Virus record (IMG/VR): IMGVR_UViG_3300030430_004105
Location: 19,219 to 83,218 of that record
DNA: 64,000 bases
DNA from: a virus
Direction: 5' to 3' (one strand)
The notes under the pieces are model-generated. The model made no database searches. It was not told the origin of the DNA and worked only from the letters and a program-made list of their open reading frames with translations. This document shows, piece after piece, positions 15,001 to 21,700 of this stretch. The translations under genes and the position numbers were made by a program. How positions within the stretch are numbered: position 1 is the first letter of the stretch; the number at the start of each line of letters is the position of its first letter.

Positions 15001-15014
15001 TCTTTTAATTTCAT
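1..15014 (-). CDS. Giant tail/fibre-like structural protein, 3' end beyond window (at least 5004 codons)
   Basis: Reading the minus strand from the ATG at 15014 in steps of three I found no stop codon down to base 3, so the frame spans at least 5004 codons and continues out of the window. The start overlaps the stop of the preceding gene as ATGA. N-terminal residues are MKLKDLYNSTKVIKSS. A laminin-G/concanavalin-like fold is suggested at about residues 165-350 (EMWVKKPAFD ... GSLDEFRYWK), and two more at about 2150-2350 and 2545-2715 (FTVCFWLKSDN ... LAHLSIWD). Residues about 1930-2085 are short Ser/Thr/Gly-rich beta repeats, and 2918-3695 hold about seven tandem modules built on DESGAKAGDT-like turns. 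A Lys-rich stretch sits near 4705. Position after the baseplate wedge genes suggests a baseplate-attached fibre or adhesin (inference). The frame was read by eye, so isolated misreadings are possible. Confidence 0.88.
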   Translation of the reverse strand, partial: MKLKDLYNSTKVIKSSSLEDMAADVESESFIEQTSIDEERFYPNVDFSDPSQFAIYGSAEKYYTDAFARIRTLYPYDGSEAEKAQWLNESTFIDKYIFDHKYPRFNGHINLGYPTWGSLSGGIIDGYGKSTTNTFIKTFGGPNKSDLSGLENQFGDANKLDTVKSRESNLKFNLNEGVTVEMWVKKPAFDTSKTEKEVLFDLWNGQPSSSAQYGRFRLELTGAAAGSPFLFTALSGTNGIQNQSCGQNVTTSSITDWTHIALSLKNTGSNLSTNLYINGALNHQQTISSAALNNITGSIISFIGALQTAPSGSPTIQTGAGKFSGSLDEFRYWKTERTAKQIGRYYWNTIGGGTNTDEANTKLGVYYKFNEGITQTASFDSNVLDYSGRVSNGAWTGYVSGARSTDSAMVLAKVIDKEFKDPTIRSNHPDYISTLSELEASGSHYDMYNNSSIFHTMPQWILEDDDVKEGNLRNLTQIIASYFDNMHLHIREVNRLKDIYAHFQTKTGDEYGNTSTSGSVKPLPFADRLLTNASFVAPELFSDATVLEKLAKRSEDENYEMKLHDVKNQIYQNVYSGLINTYKEKGTNKGFRNILHAFGIDEEVVKINFYGNNVEFELKDRYSIRSVKEKFIDFNNPDRFNASIYQIPSGSNISFITGSTSNFEKFIPLTFETQIILPNKLPFDEPFGFATPFTKSVIAGMHQATSNTNYAIANPDKCDMQMYVERDETESKRVKFHLSSSALGVHLSSSLYDGMYDNNEWLLAFKIVNDKHPTANLVSSSDDGNYKLHFIGYNTVDSSELNSFVLTSSVASASAHSFLVNSKRIYAGAKRTNFTGSLVDRSDIKLGFTRLWYSELSNETLKRHSSDSRNYGANSPFRSAYLAQTDANSPKVPEIDTLVLNWNFSTLSKTDSSGQAIVLDASSGSAPVKYNANFEAVKNKFYFGKLDFMPVSDEKAIDVDYITAARSTYPEILQGDDMIEIRTQDDIVFTKETLPQEYYIAFEKSMAQTVSQEMINFMSSVTDFNNLIGRPVDKYRMEYKALSKLRQLFFERVSNEPDLDKYIDYYKWLDDALGEMLVALVPASLAHSDGVNNVIENYVFSRDKYTNKFPTIEFKAPTPEGGMNTINRHLYPWKQGHAPVGGTPENKNCFWWLERAERDRPPLSGSASGSNNTRVKVFQARNSVLNRSFTTPQHFAVKRDRVIHGGINYEDNKKRDYIWSATKEAAEYPLLYGQFGAFPLRYVVANSDMFQSLKDCTDERPVTEKIKRAFSAIDGFTAFHHAMSGGHDGLFKGGMVMPFNIMSSSVTTGYSAEVNGIPGGNQNIDIVNVHSDTTDNTNEIPMQSPFTERWVGGHQSRHSNINRGSDSPTNRAEGYKILINNILNESGSIGIVGADYPVPNSSFSTPPHFYVNQAKARYYRDERAKRPVNIKNIKTSERAVGNYQKTYQFVHTFGRSVNKTRFRDIGDSNLHNPINSALPETNLEASLISRGVGGNGNLASNFNTSSLYLGGVKTTTENSVAGTGKSVIVNRFSAPGGFETMSEVFLDMFGKEKSAYNSLPFRNLQVRGSGSGESGTIRLVDIHGNRFGLVVHLTRHAAQFGIDSVLGGTNPAYHKVNRNPKWDASEGEKDFDNYWIQHQIPQSDFQYKWVKASHTASLATSSLAGHILSDFSEPSGTSSIYPHENINYAVVSQSVTNQRMTGTTVYGYPSWEQVRNNDTNKNVVNKKSYGYSLETDGTAETIEESRITENIPIYTTMKFKDEIFRFVHPYVNMKYHFDNTKFDEEGVNPSVNETIYDNVLGYYKNEDHEAFSLKAIRVRQNLFPDFLKHTKYNVRHRHYFVSKFWTDGENVLYNTDTGENSYLGLDEVGRRQQNVTASLFSKEAINSQTKTFIDSGQLTNIIPSQSIWNMDSRINFTSSSPKVAASNSAGAPGVLQNQDHHFHNGLQTVLVTGSTATGSIITTKATVFGKHSSGSFTVHGMTPTGVKATGSFEFTSSATVLGTRHISKFYVSGAHVPAASASLQFNVTGATTVGQFSTASFEMSGASFAGSTTQQIFTFSGGGYTAGSAATANLKVLAIPRYGDRFAFIFSPKSISTITSTPSNYHETGLTFKTQTYHIVTDNNDHTDNYASNIHIPVYNPVSFIKITSNSMLSGGGFSGFTNDQGTTILFTMKNKTGINPSADGTYNILKIYRTGSGTHAIEILYQKSGANNHLICRRYYQNSNSNYIETRFTNFFAFSTNGNNAWHAIKLSISDTNPATEEWSAYSDGTEYTTKTTTYNGVVINTYAPSAPAGNYFVGDNSTNFDLSIGEIGIYDSTSAPSETDYYNSGEWTSLNDLAPSTNLVTYWSPGNYVSDDISSGDITDIGGGTNHLSITPSTATAVELLRSEASYSNKNLKSDQEFGLAWVEKLNASFTANSQPYTAEVFGNSSTVRILADDVGYDLPTAYDITKDVTVGETTTTYEPFSSTTYFGAQHNTISGEIVSNSNVNIKGGTHKIKHSSPLDEGNVYTFAGDGTANVYTPRDFLIAQQRSRSWRWTSTGLAQRMDVHNDSYTISGDFTVCFWLKSDNIASSTNQYILSFAEDSKDTTPSDQTIVVYYQYDDLYIRMYNSSGYYNEWKKEGIMKTTRFQFFSITFDVDSIQNDPELRINSALQSYDTTSKSNTGALREVNSIFVADSPFVNSSNFELQGCLAHLSIWDTLLGFTDIEEIYNKGYARNLQTHPKYFSNCLSWWVFSGGQDNPSTGDMPNFNATPSTVLGAEKTLSGITTPVTGVDSQAYTIKDENLTFVTPSHNSNVNLTFGVVHEGRPVPYTTGLSSLVHYTASTEHYFNHLEYSLESDSEIASANYTTLSNQATYVVTRNVQETDNDAVTLDTGSMFANTFNDFGTSANFTGGNAASGLGVAPYAASIQIRKGNDYTTGAVINDGNYLYININDFGNGTDTAGAGHTLNPVNIEITDYTNTANLYNKIVSAINNSSLVNVVATLQNTNEIRVDSVNAGGGNAYFLYEASTQVTINTATGGGAPSGSTTGHSIDIDGTTVNLASNNSANTSVNVVGVADSDVWSRMETVINSGFVPGWEVLNRSSVGNKATFNIVSKNRGEADNGVVTSSHSSFNVTNSGSNGQDDVGAQENDRIKFPIAGSQFRYLYIAYSDRTSENTTTRKYLDSTVYGTTHTNFWNALKAQLESAPWYYAASYVDNLNGTATFTVTSSESGATGNRTGAAYSSPTFTAGTNFSNGTDESGIRPGDDIIIFNPGTGGTKTFTPTTSDNSGVKFNVLSSSVNSSSAVWENLRSKINSNTTHTANTGSVVGGMMLFSITSSVTGTTNSNPNVTEDGANSGLSYNIIDAGSGGTDESGAKAGDTITIGGTTFTIVHDSSPGVHEINASPGVSANAFSNELTFKILNSSSFGSGGSSTSGMPTGRRFMKLTSSVTGTAQNVAFVRSSNNRTFFNLEGAAGGTTPIGIGDLDFIRFFTDTDGDGTETNLIFKVDLNGDESSTVVDKFIDASGYSGTDEEKSTLFWNDLSQSIKDNTVFDTISISPSNNIATFSITSSATGALFNSDITSVYNGADGVGFTIAANTDGGSDESGAKAGDTITINGVTLTLVTGSSAGAGQVLCGTNVNNLNTISNADYFNNLSASIKASASIASVTIEPVGDAARLHMTSSLLGTAGNIPITETGNTFAATGMSGGYDPVLLRFGEIIPQPRYNYPHVLTSPGSLRSPTAKSSLGLISAEYKLRSNHFNLTRSLGYATDGLYDNTSRWTTPDLSGLTPMDDDYNTWYENIRGHNKHFSLVPEFRISSHVKDIVAGESSEVEYFKKNYWLEITGTSADNGVTVNRNTINISGNEFLKEYSISSDIKNMENFIEENRGDASVAKLTLTCDAIMSFLPYDGFYPQSRTVQMCEAFADSYGRNFLAEEADESNTNLLFPDNNTFAQSRPIFDAIMSPGLLYNTIKSGMAVDYPIITSKLATASLSDPYGGKNYMINNEYFDDRLPFETLINPEAYLASKRIVDANPHISSSVNLRTEWNGIGDKNYKLMSNNFFAEAIGFFLEDGKTSRIISKPDNHPDFGVVIANHAGILPVYRSIFKVYKSKKQHPWVEFKGVTEVVKTDGTVPGTKYIDSNKVDKYYYRPPSGTNYFLREYENLTGTDLEYDLESVGYPRPQMNPYAEVETITMYSQPNAFGPPCAGGVAVEFKGLDTDDITPLTGKHNNTTYMMYDSTNGYNAPFTPPYYDGEAWAIYTFTPERAGKHTLSEILEKTTVDFLRYELNHESGSYGDRGTFGPQGFAINENAMQIDASFNLFKQVSVYPAKYSSQGVISEIDTNQQNAGKAWVIESKFETPILDFSKYLNRPHNAAFESEVSTSDIHTASMSLSGTRSEPDVLSAAHSSLSAVHELSGILNPIGMWHQYGEFPESDERGIFMQMMDVPDDYTILGTELTIANPKYTVVKPDINDCDGAGLNLGYNKNPGKTILPYFKKQEIRRKLVGKEDLSVLGSSIQLINKDDGIIIDAELNSAELTAVYGSIQNAQSSSGLFTIIQSSDKTMLTTNSAFTGGLYTVFINTTASSASYPQKSSGSYQGNWATAYYNYDRAGTYTPILIEAKDYASLSFDYGSFSRGLFEDFLKEFSIGVKYTDQSADLSDRADISCVDVDGKKQIVPVELEDKLVELNPSIKSFAKIDMSDKERRDFFGLKGKKKKNNKKFKGLKSRSVTRRFKLIPDNPAVASSPSAATTSSYDYPEPTFIRGSIRYNAGGGTGLAFENKVQMAPQNDKNFARNASTVRWGKFMHSEGSTISTKSLADLVGFSQEKVKMGVTAQTKIIREAVIAIPYIAIEDNERQFLTLDKFEVDKYLFQNNLVSKDRLARTPASRTGFESSIGQSVKDQIDKMQKYNLPPHLDFIENDIEPLPMYIFEFEKSLDREDLNGIWQGVRTESLKKVEFKQETISHDVNVDELLGGLFDENGDGIESLKDVKWMIFKVKQKGARNYDEKMESDLAD
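3930..6260 (-). repeat. About seven tandem ~90-125-residue beta modules inside the giant protein
   Basis: Translation of the giant frame shows diverged repeats recurring roughly every 300-375 bases. Landmarks are DESGAKAGDTITING near 4234, a TPIGIGDLDFIRFF turn near 4610, DESGAKAGDTITIGG near 4934, DESGIRPGDDIIIF near 5275, DDVGAQENDRIKFP near 5617, GHSIDIDGTTVNL near 5915 and AGAGHTLNPVNIEI near 6180. Between landmarks a W/F-x-x-L/M-x-x-x-I/L helix-like segment (for example FWNDLSQSIK) and an ATFSITSS-like strand recur. The modules look like stacked beta domains of a fibre shaft or carbohydrate-binding array. I do not recognise a named family. Confidence 0.7.
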
Positions 15015-16450
15015 TTTCCTACTCTAAATTTAAATACTTTGTCGATTGGTTTATACTCTTGTAAAAAATCGTCATAAAATGCCAACTTTATCCCATATGA
15101 ATATCCGGGCTCAAGTATAGACATATCAAAATCGAAATAACTTCCTGAACCGTCGAAAGACAATTCGGTGTACTTAGTACTGCCAGTTGCGTGTTCAATA
15201 ACTTTGAAATTGTCAATGATTCTAAATATCTCATAAGATCCTGATGTTGGAATGTACAGTTGCGGTTCAGAAACTGCTCTTGTATAAATAGTTGGGCTCC
15301 AACCTTTTAATCTTGTGTAGATTCTAAATCTTGCATTTTCATCATTATCATATTTAGCCTTTAAATTTGTGATAGAAACGAAATAATCGTTTGTTTTAGT
15401 TGTAGTTCCAGTGTATCTAATTTCTGGATAGATTGTTCCGGTGTGGAACTGTGTTGATCCCGTGAACCATACGTCGTGTAATGTTTCAGATGTTCCGGTG
15501 ATAGCGACAGAAGCGCTATATATGCCGGTAGATATATGTGATCCTGTTACAGTTACAAGTGCCGATCCACTTGGTGCGGAAGCCGATGACTCATATATTG
15601 CCACCTTTAACTTGCCAGTCCCAACAGAAGGAATGTTTTTGAGTCTTCCGCCAATATTGTTGTAGATGTATAGATCATTTAGATTATCTACAGCAGGTGC
15701 CAAAGACGAACTGTAGTAAAAGTTTGATCGATCATCTTTAATTGATGAATTCCATTGTGCCTCAATCACAGGGCGCTTCATATAGAATTCTGATTCTCTT
15801 GCCGAAAACTTTTTTGTGTAATATGAATTCGTGTCAGATAACAAACTAGAAGTCAACATCAATACGAAGCCATAATTATTTCCTGAATTAAGGGTATTGC
15901 TCAATACGTCTTCTACATATCTTGTTACATCGATATCTAAATCTTCTGTGCCTTTGACGAACTCTTGCTCAAAAAGATAAGTATTATCAAAGTCACCTCC
16001 AGCAGAACCCCAACCAACACCGCTTGATGCAGATAGCCAATTAGACTGATCTCTGTCCGAAAATTCATCTAGATCAACTCCATACCCTTCATTCCAGTTC
16101 TTGGTGAGAGGATGAGCAACAATTTTGTAGTCCCTAGGGACAGTCGATGCATGAACAACGTTAAACATTTTTAATTTAAATTTTACCGATCCAGATCCGG
16201 GAAGAATGTTCGCTTCTCTGTCTTGCTTGATAGTTCTAATAGAAGATTCTAGATCAGTCTCGTTAACTGGGAACTTTATTAACACTCTTGCCTGCTCCAC
16301 AGAAGCAGTGTTAGCCTGTCCATACATTTTAAATATTTCCAATGAATCTGCTTTACCAGCATTGCCTGATGTGGTTCTAGTTGTCAGCGCTTGATTGAAC
16401 TGATTAGATATCGTATTATCTGCAATTGCAGTGTATCTTTTGATAGCCAT
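15011..16450 (-). CDS. Virion structural protein with DNRLRE-like N-terminal domain
   Basis: A 479-residue protein between the gp6-like wedge gene (TAATG overlap) and the giant fibre-like gene (ATGA overlap). Residues about 60-200 contain a VLIKFPVN strand, a KLKMFNV strand and a VPRDYKIVAHPLTKNWNEG segment. This is the pattern of DNRLRE-type carbohydrate-binding or adhesion folds (F-x-L-x-L, then val-pro-tyr, then W-x-E-G). The middle contains Ser/Thr/Gly-rich strands, and the C-terminus (EPGYSYGIKLAFYDD) looks like a beta-sandwich. No signal peptide or membrane segment is seen. The context suggests a baseplate periphery or fibre-attachment protein, perhaps the adaptor for the giant protein. 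The DNRLRE assignment is moderate; the structural role is inferred from neighbours. Confidence 0.75.
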   Translation of the reverse strand: MAIKRYTAIADNTISNQFNQALTTRTTSGNAGKADSLEIFKMYGQANTASVEQARVLIKFPVNETDLESSIRTIKQDREANILPGSGSVKFKLKMFNVVHASTVPRDYKIVAHPLTKNWNEGYGVDLDEFSDRDQSNWLSASSGVGWGSAGGDFDNTYLFEQEFVKGTEDLDIDVTRYVEDVLSNTLNSGNNYGFVLMLTSSLLSDTNSYYTKKFSARESEFYMKRPVIEAQWNSSIKDDRSNFYYSSSLAPAVDNLNDLYIYNNIGGRLKNIPSVGTGKLKVAIYESSASAPSGSALVTVTGSHISTGIYSASVAITGTSETLHDVWFTGSTQFHTGTIYPEIRYTGTTTKTNDYFVSITNLKAKYDNDENARFRIYTRLKGWSPTIYTRAVSEPQLYIPTSGSYEIFRIIDNFKVIEHATGSTKYTELSFDGSGSYFDFDMSILEPGYSYGIKLAFYDDFLQEYKPIDKVFKFRVGK

Positions 16451-18261
16451 TACTTAACCCCTCCTTTGATATCAATTGTTGGGAACTTAAATTCAAAAAT
16501 ACAGTTTAGTGGACAAGCAACAAATCTTCCATCAGGAGTTGTTGACTTGTCAATGTCAAATGAAGTTGTAGAATATGCACCTCCAACCACTGTTGTCAAG
16601 TTTACATCTGTGGTGTCAGATACACCTTCAACCCTGTTCAAGGTTGAATATATTTCTGTATAACTAAATGGCTCAGAAATGTCATAGTGTCTAGAGAGCC
16701 TGTCTTGCAGCGTCAACAAGCACTTGTTAAGCACTTTAAATTTATCGAAGCCACCTTTAGTCACAATCGTAAAAGAAAGCGCTAGATTGATCACCTTGGC
16801 GTCCATAATGTCCAATGTATCATTAACCATACGATACTGATTTAGCCAAGTCTTCAAGTTCTCTTTTAATACAACATTCGAAGGTGTCAACAAGCCATTG
16901 GCATCTTCTGAAATGATATACATGTTTAAGTTTCTTTTAAAAGAATCTCTATCTTGCATGATAGCACATCTCTTGACAGAGCCAAACTTAGGAGGCATAG
17001 AGTAAACTAGTGCTTTATAATCCTCTCTGGTTACTGCCCTGTTTTGAGTTGCAAAGAATGCTTTTGTTCTAATTTTCAATTCTTCAGTGGATGGTAGGCT
17101 AACATTCCCTATGATAGGATCATCGTTAGAACATTCTAGCGAAGATCTTACCTGATTTATTGTCGCTTGGTTCAAGATAGTTGGGTTCTCAAAACTAAAA
17201 TTAGCCGCTCCTACTGTGTTGACTTTGCCAGTTCCTGCATTAGGGTTGTCGCTTACATTCTTTCTGTAGATCACTCTTAGAGTCGTATTGACAGGCGCAA
17301 CGCCAAACTTGTCCGTTCCTAATAGATTTGAAGGATCGAAATCAGTATTTGTAACATAATCTTTGGCATACTGCTCCAAAACAACATTTGACGGATCAAC
17401 GACTTTATCAATTTTCACCTCTTCTTCAGAGCCATAGCCAAACTGCATGAAAGTGTCTTGCCCATCTCTTTCTACTACAAATCTCCTAGGAGCAGAAATA
17501 GGCTTCAGAATACTTGGTACAGTGTCTGATGTGGCTGAATCTGAATTATCAATTGATCTATAAATAACATCTTGCCCCAGATGCTCAACTTCAAAAAAGT
17601 CATGTCCTTCTGTGTCAGTACATTCCAGCACTTCTGCAACATTTGATGCATCTAGTTTAATTCTATTGAACCTTTTGAACGCTCCAACCGTAATCTTTTC
17701 TTGAGCCAATTGCCCGGAAACTACTCTAGCAATTGCCTTGATGATATAGTGGGTTGGCAATCCAGTCGTGGCATCGACTCTACCTACAACAATTTCGTTT
17801 GCACTGTTTCTGAAATCTACATCTTGAGTAGTCAAATACGATTCACCACTGTCTGATATTACTTGCGATCCACGCTTCAATATTGGCACATAAGAAGAGT
17901 CAACTGCTAATCCAGTAGCATTGGAAGGTACTAAAACATAAAAACTGACAAACCCGTGTGCCGCTGGGCGTCCACGATATTTATATCCCATTTGACGTGT
18001 CAACTTCACGACGTTTTCATATTCGTTTGCTGTGTCTAAAAACGATTCGTTAACTTGATAGTCTAAGTAAAAAGACATTACGTCTCCCACGTAAGACACA
18101 GTATCAAGCATAAGCGATCCAAAAGAAGCCTCGTTAAAGTCTTTAAAAGTATTAGGATAATACCTTTTTGCATAGTTAACCAAGTCAGTCTTTATAGAAT
18201 TGAAATCTCGACTGGAGTATCTGATTGGTATCTTTTTGTTTTTATCATCGTATTTAGCCAT
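16450..18261 (-). CDS. Baseplate wedge subunit, T4 gp6-like
   Basis: A 603-residue protein of the T4 gp6/baseplate J-like type, which forms the ring of wedge subunits around the baseplate hub. The N-terminus (IPIRYSSRDFNSIKTDL, then FKDFNEASFGSLMLDTVSYV and DYQVNESFLDTA) is the characteristic beginning of marine T4-like gp6 proteins. The C-terminal half has the J-like segment with ALVYSMPPKFGSVKR and the MDAKVINLALSFTIV strand. Length agrees with T4-like gp6 (about 600-660 residues). It follows the gp25-like gene by 11 bases, and wedge proteins gp25 and gp6 are partners in T4, so order and spacing support the call. Confidence 0.93.
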   Translation of the reverse strand: MAKYDDKNKKIPIRYSSRDFNSIKTDLVNYAKRYYPNTFKDFNEASFGSLMLDTVSYVGDVMSFYLDYQVNESFLDTANEYENVVKLTRQMGYKYRGRPAAHGFVSFYVLVPSNATGLAVDSSYVPILKRGSQVISDSGESYLTTQDVDFRNSANEIVVGRVDATTGLPTHYIIKAIARVVSGQLAQEKITVGAFKRFNRIKLDASNVAEVLECTDTEGHDFFEVEHLGQDVIYRSIDNSDSATSDTVPSILKPISAPRRFVVERDGQDTFMQFGYGSEEEVKIDKVVDPSNVVLEQYAKDYVTNTDFDPSNLLGTDKFGVAPVNTTLRVIYRKNVSDNPNAGTGKVNTVGAANFSFENPTILNQATINQVRSSLECSNDDPIIGNVSLPSTEELKIRTKAFFATQNRAVTREDYKALVYSMPPKFGSVKRCAIMQDRDSFKRNLNMYIISEDANGLLTPSNVVLKENLKTWLNQYRMVNDTLDIMDAKVINLALSFTIVTKGGFDKFKVLNKCLLTLQDRLSRHYDISEPFSYTEIYSTLNRVEGVSDTTDVNLTTVVGGAYSTTSFDIDKSTTPDGRFVACPLNCIFEFKFPTIDIKGGVK

Positions 18262-18272
18262 TTATAGTCCTC

Positions 18273-18656
18273 TTATAAGTTTAAATTCAGTTCTTCACTA
18301 GCGTTAAGTGGGCGAATATAAAATCTGATTGTGACATTCACCCTGTTTGATTGAATACTCAAGTCAGTATCTTGAGATTCAAAATTTACTTCCTCAATAT
18401 CAACAAAGGGTAAGTACTTTTTAACTTGCCTATTGATTTTTGATTTGATTTTTGTATAAGTTGAAATATCATTTTGTTCAAACAAAAAATTTCTCATTCC
18501 AACTCCAAATTCCGGATCCATTATTCTTTCCCCGGGAGCCGTGAGTAGTATCATTTTTAAATTTTGTGTAGTAACCGATATCAAATCCTGTAAGTTCTCA
18601 AAGGCTCCATCTCTTGGGCTCAGAGTTAGCGGTAGCGCTGGTGAATAATTTGGCAT
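18273..18656 (-). CDS. Baseplate wedge subunit, T4 gp25-like (GPW/gp25 family)
   Basis: A 127-residue protein with the GPW/gp25 fold signature: N-terminal ENLQDLISVTTQNLKMILL, then PGERIMDPEFGVGMRNFLFE with the conserved G-E-R and P-E-F-G, and a C-terminal strand VNVTIRFYI. gp25-like proteins sit at the sheath-proximal core of the wedge and start sheath assembly. It is short of the fused lysozyme-like variants. The upstream 47 bases contain the ribosome binding site GAGAGGA and a small possible hairpin (18666-18688) that includes part of it. Confidence 0.93.
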   Translation of the reverse strand: MPNYSPALPLTLSPRDGAFENLQDLISVTTQNLKMILLTAPGERIMDPEFGVGMRNFLFEQNDISTYTKIKSKINRQVKKYLPFVDIEEVNFESQDTDLSIQSNRVNVTIRFYIRPLNASEELNLNL

Positions 18657-18703
18657 GTTATAATCCTCTCACTTAAATAGTTTGAGAGACATATTTTTGT
18701 TTC

Positions 18704-21700
18704 TTAATAGCCATTGTCTTTTAAGTAAGGAATTACTTTATCTGAAACATAGGTTATCAATTGTGTCCAAATGTCATAAGTATACGTCTCTGTTTGATCA
18801 AAGATTTCATGACTACTGTATTTCCATTTAGCCAGTTTGTGTCTAGTTTTGGTGGCTGTTTTATCTACAACTTCTAGATAATTCCTCTTTTCGCTATCAC
18901 GCTTGCTTTCATAATTTGAATATATGTCTGTGGCGCTTTTGCCCCCTGATCTTGGGTTGTAAGTGACATCAATGTCTACAGGCTTTTCTTGTGGAGGTGG
19001 ATACACGTCTTCGACGGCTGGGTTGGTATTGTAGTATATAAGTGCAATCATATTCAGCCCTTCGCATATCCAAAAATTTGCTTTTAGAGAGTTCTGTAAA
19101 AAAAGTTTAAACTTTGTAAAGTCTTCTTGCACAAATAATTCCTTTTCAATGGCATCGTCTGAAAATTCTTCGTTATCAAGAAGATTGAACCCGATGAGTA
19201 ATGCGTATTGTAACAGCAAATCACTGGCACGAGTTATTAATTGCTCCAATCTTTCACTGAGAGATCCAGAAGGGCTGAAAGCGCTTTCCGTTATTGAGGT
19301 TAAGTCACGAGTGGGAAAAACATCATCTCTATTTCTCCCATCTTTGGGCTGGGGATATCCATCTGTATCTTCGGGATACCCTCCTTCAAAGTAAAGATCT
19401 TCTATCGCTTTGTATTCATTTATAAACGTCTCTATTACACTAGTGTAAATATCTAACTCCTCTTGTCTCATTTGTTCCTCAACTATTCGATTTACGTTTT
19501 CCAACTGTTCTAAAATACTATCAGTATCGCCTGTGGCAACATCTTGTTTGGTATTTCTATTGTTAACCATTTCTTTGATTCTTTTTCTTTCTTTAGGTTC
19601 CAAATATCCAGTAGCCAAATACATTAACCCAATTGGATTGGGTGGTATAGTAAAGTTAGAAATTCCAAACGCAATCAATGACGCAATCTGTGGAGGTATA
19701 TAAATCCCAGCCAAGTCGGCTCCCGTTCTTATTGTAGATCCAATTTGAGTATTTGTGTCAAATTTCTCTGCTATCCCTTTCAATATCAGAGGAACAGTTT
19801 GTAAAGCCATTTTTCTTGCAATATTTGAAAAATCCGGATTTGTTGCTGATTCTTCTGGATAGTTTGAAATTGACAACTCTAGTGCTTTGTCGTCATTGTC
19901 AAAAGTTTTCTCTGAGTTTTTCAAACTCTGGAATGTCATTCTTATAGCATCCTTTGTCGAGGCAAAAGCAGTTAAAATTTGCGGTGCTTGCTTAGCAACC
20001 TCATTAGAGATTGTTGCTATTATTATATCATTTAGATCAGAGAACATGGTATATTTTGAAATAAATTCGTCCACTATCGTATCTTCTGAGTCTGAATCAA
20101 ATATAGGGATTACGCTTAATGTTTGAGATCTTTTGATTTCGCTCACATTAAAACCTTCGTTCCGATTGAATTCTCCGTATATTGGGAAAAGTAATGTTTG
20201 TGAAACAGAGCCAGAGGTTTTCGCAACCAGTGGCAGACTGTCGCTGTTTTCGTAATAATTGGGGCTCCCATCTTCCTCTATTCTTCCATAATAATTTAAG
20301 ATTTGACGAGATGCGTTTACTTCTGTAATGTCTAATTCGGCAAATTCAAACCTATCGTCTATTTCGACATCGTCAAGCCTAGTAAGATGAGATAGTCTAA
20401 ATCTTTGAGGCTGATACTCTAACTCATCTGGGAGGGCAGATAAGTTTGTTCTTCTGGGTAGTTCTTCTCCAGTCTCTTGGTTCAAAAAGTAAGTGTTGAC
20501 AACATACTTTTTCCCTTTTAAATACCTGTTCAGTAATTGGGTTGTCAAATCTTCATCTGGGCTAATAAAGTAAACAAAATCATTGCCCTCTAGAGCAAAT
20601 AGGCTAAAAGCAGTCCGCTTGGCATCTTCGAATATTAGCCCCATTTCGCTTACTACCTCAGTATATATTTTTTCCATCATTGAGGTGTATTGTAAAGGGA
20701 TCGAATCATATTTGATGATGTCATTTATCTTTGAGATATAATCCGGATAATCTTCGAAGTCGTTTTCGAAAGCGGATTTTACTCTCTGAGGAAATTGATT
20801 GGGCATATCATCGGGATTATAAAATAAATCAAGAGCAAAGTAGCCTCTCAGCAACAACTCTATAGTATAAATTTTAAAATTGGCATACACTAAACCTTGT
20901 AATATGCTTTTTGTCATTTGGTTTTCTTCACCCTCTTTGAATGTAAAATTACTATTATAGTCTTCTTTGGCAACATTTTTTATAGATTCAATATCCAGTA
21001 AGTCAACCCTTTCTGAATCAATAACCATGGTATATAATCGCTGTACACTGTTTAGTGTAGAATAATCTCTATAAAGACTGCGTAGTGTTTTTACAACATG
21101 CTCATTGATATTTTTGAAAATTAGTTCTAAATCGTTCCGAATCTCGTATTTGTATGTTTGCCCTCTATACATATCATTTAAATTTGATCTTATATTGTCT
21201 TTAAAAAGTGTATATGGGTTTTGAGTATTTTTTATTTCCGATACTGAATCTTCTAGACATTCATCTTCAGATATTGTCAATACCCTAGACGAACCTGTAT
21301 ACTCCAACTCGACGTCTCCATTATTGCCACGCTTATTGTTTAGATATAAGTAATCACCTGTGTCGGTTGTAATGTTTATTTCGAATGTTCTTAAAAAGCC
21401 TTTTAGATCTGGAGGTTGTAGTTCTATTGTATCTTTCTTTACGTATATATTACCTTTTTCTGCATCATCAGACTTAATATACTTATTTTCGCCATAATTG
21501 GCAGCACTTACATTTTCGACAACTTCAATGCCACCTTCATATTCTATAAATTCATTTCCCGATTTTTTATATAACTTTGTTTCTAAGTTTTTGTAATAAG
21601 TTTCAAATTCTAGATTATACTTGAAACTTTCACGAACTGGTTCAACCTGAAGTCCATCTTCGGTGCTGAATCCAGTCACAATCCCATCACCATATTCGAA

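Noticed and set aside
1-15010. Possibility that the left 15 kb is non-coding or uses a recoded stop codon
   Set aside because: Reading the minus strand in the frame of ATG 15014 gave continuous sense codons to the window edge, so neither explanation is needed.
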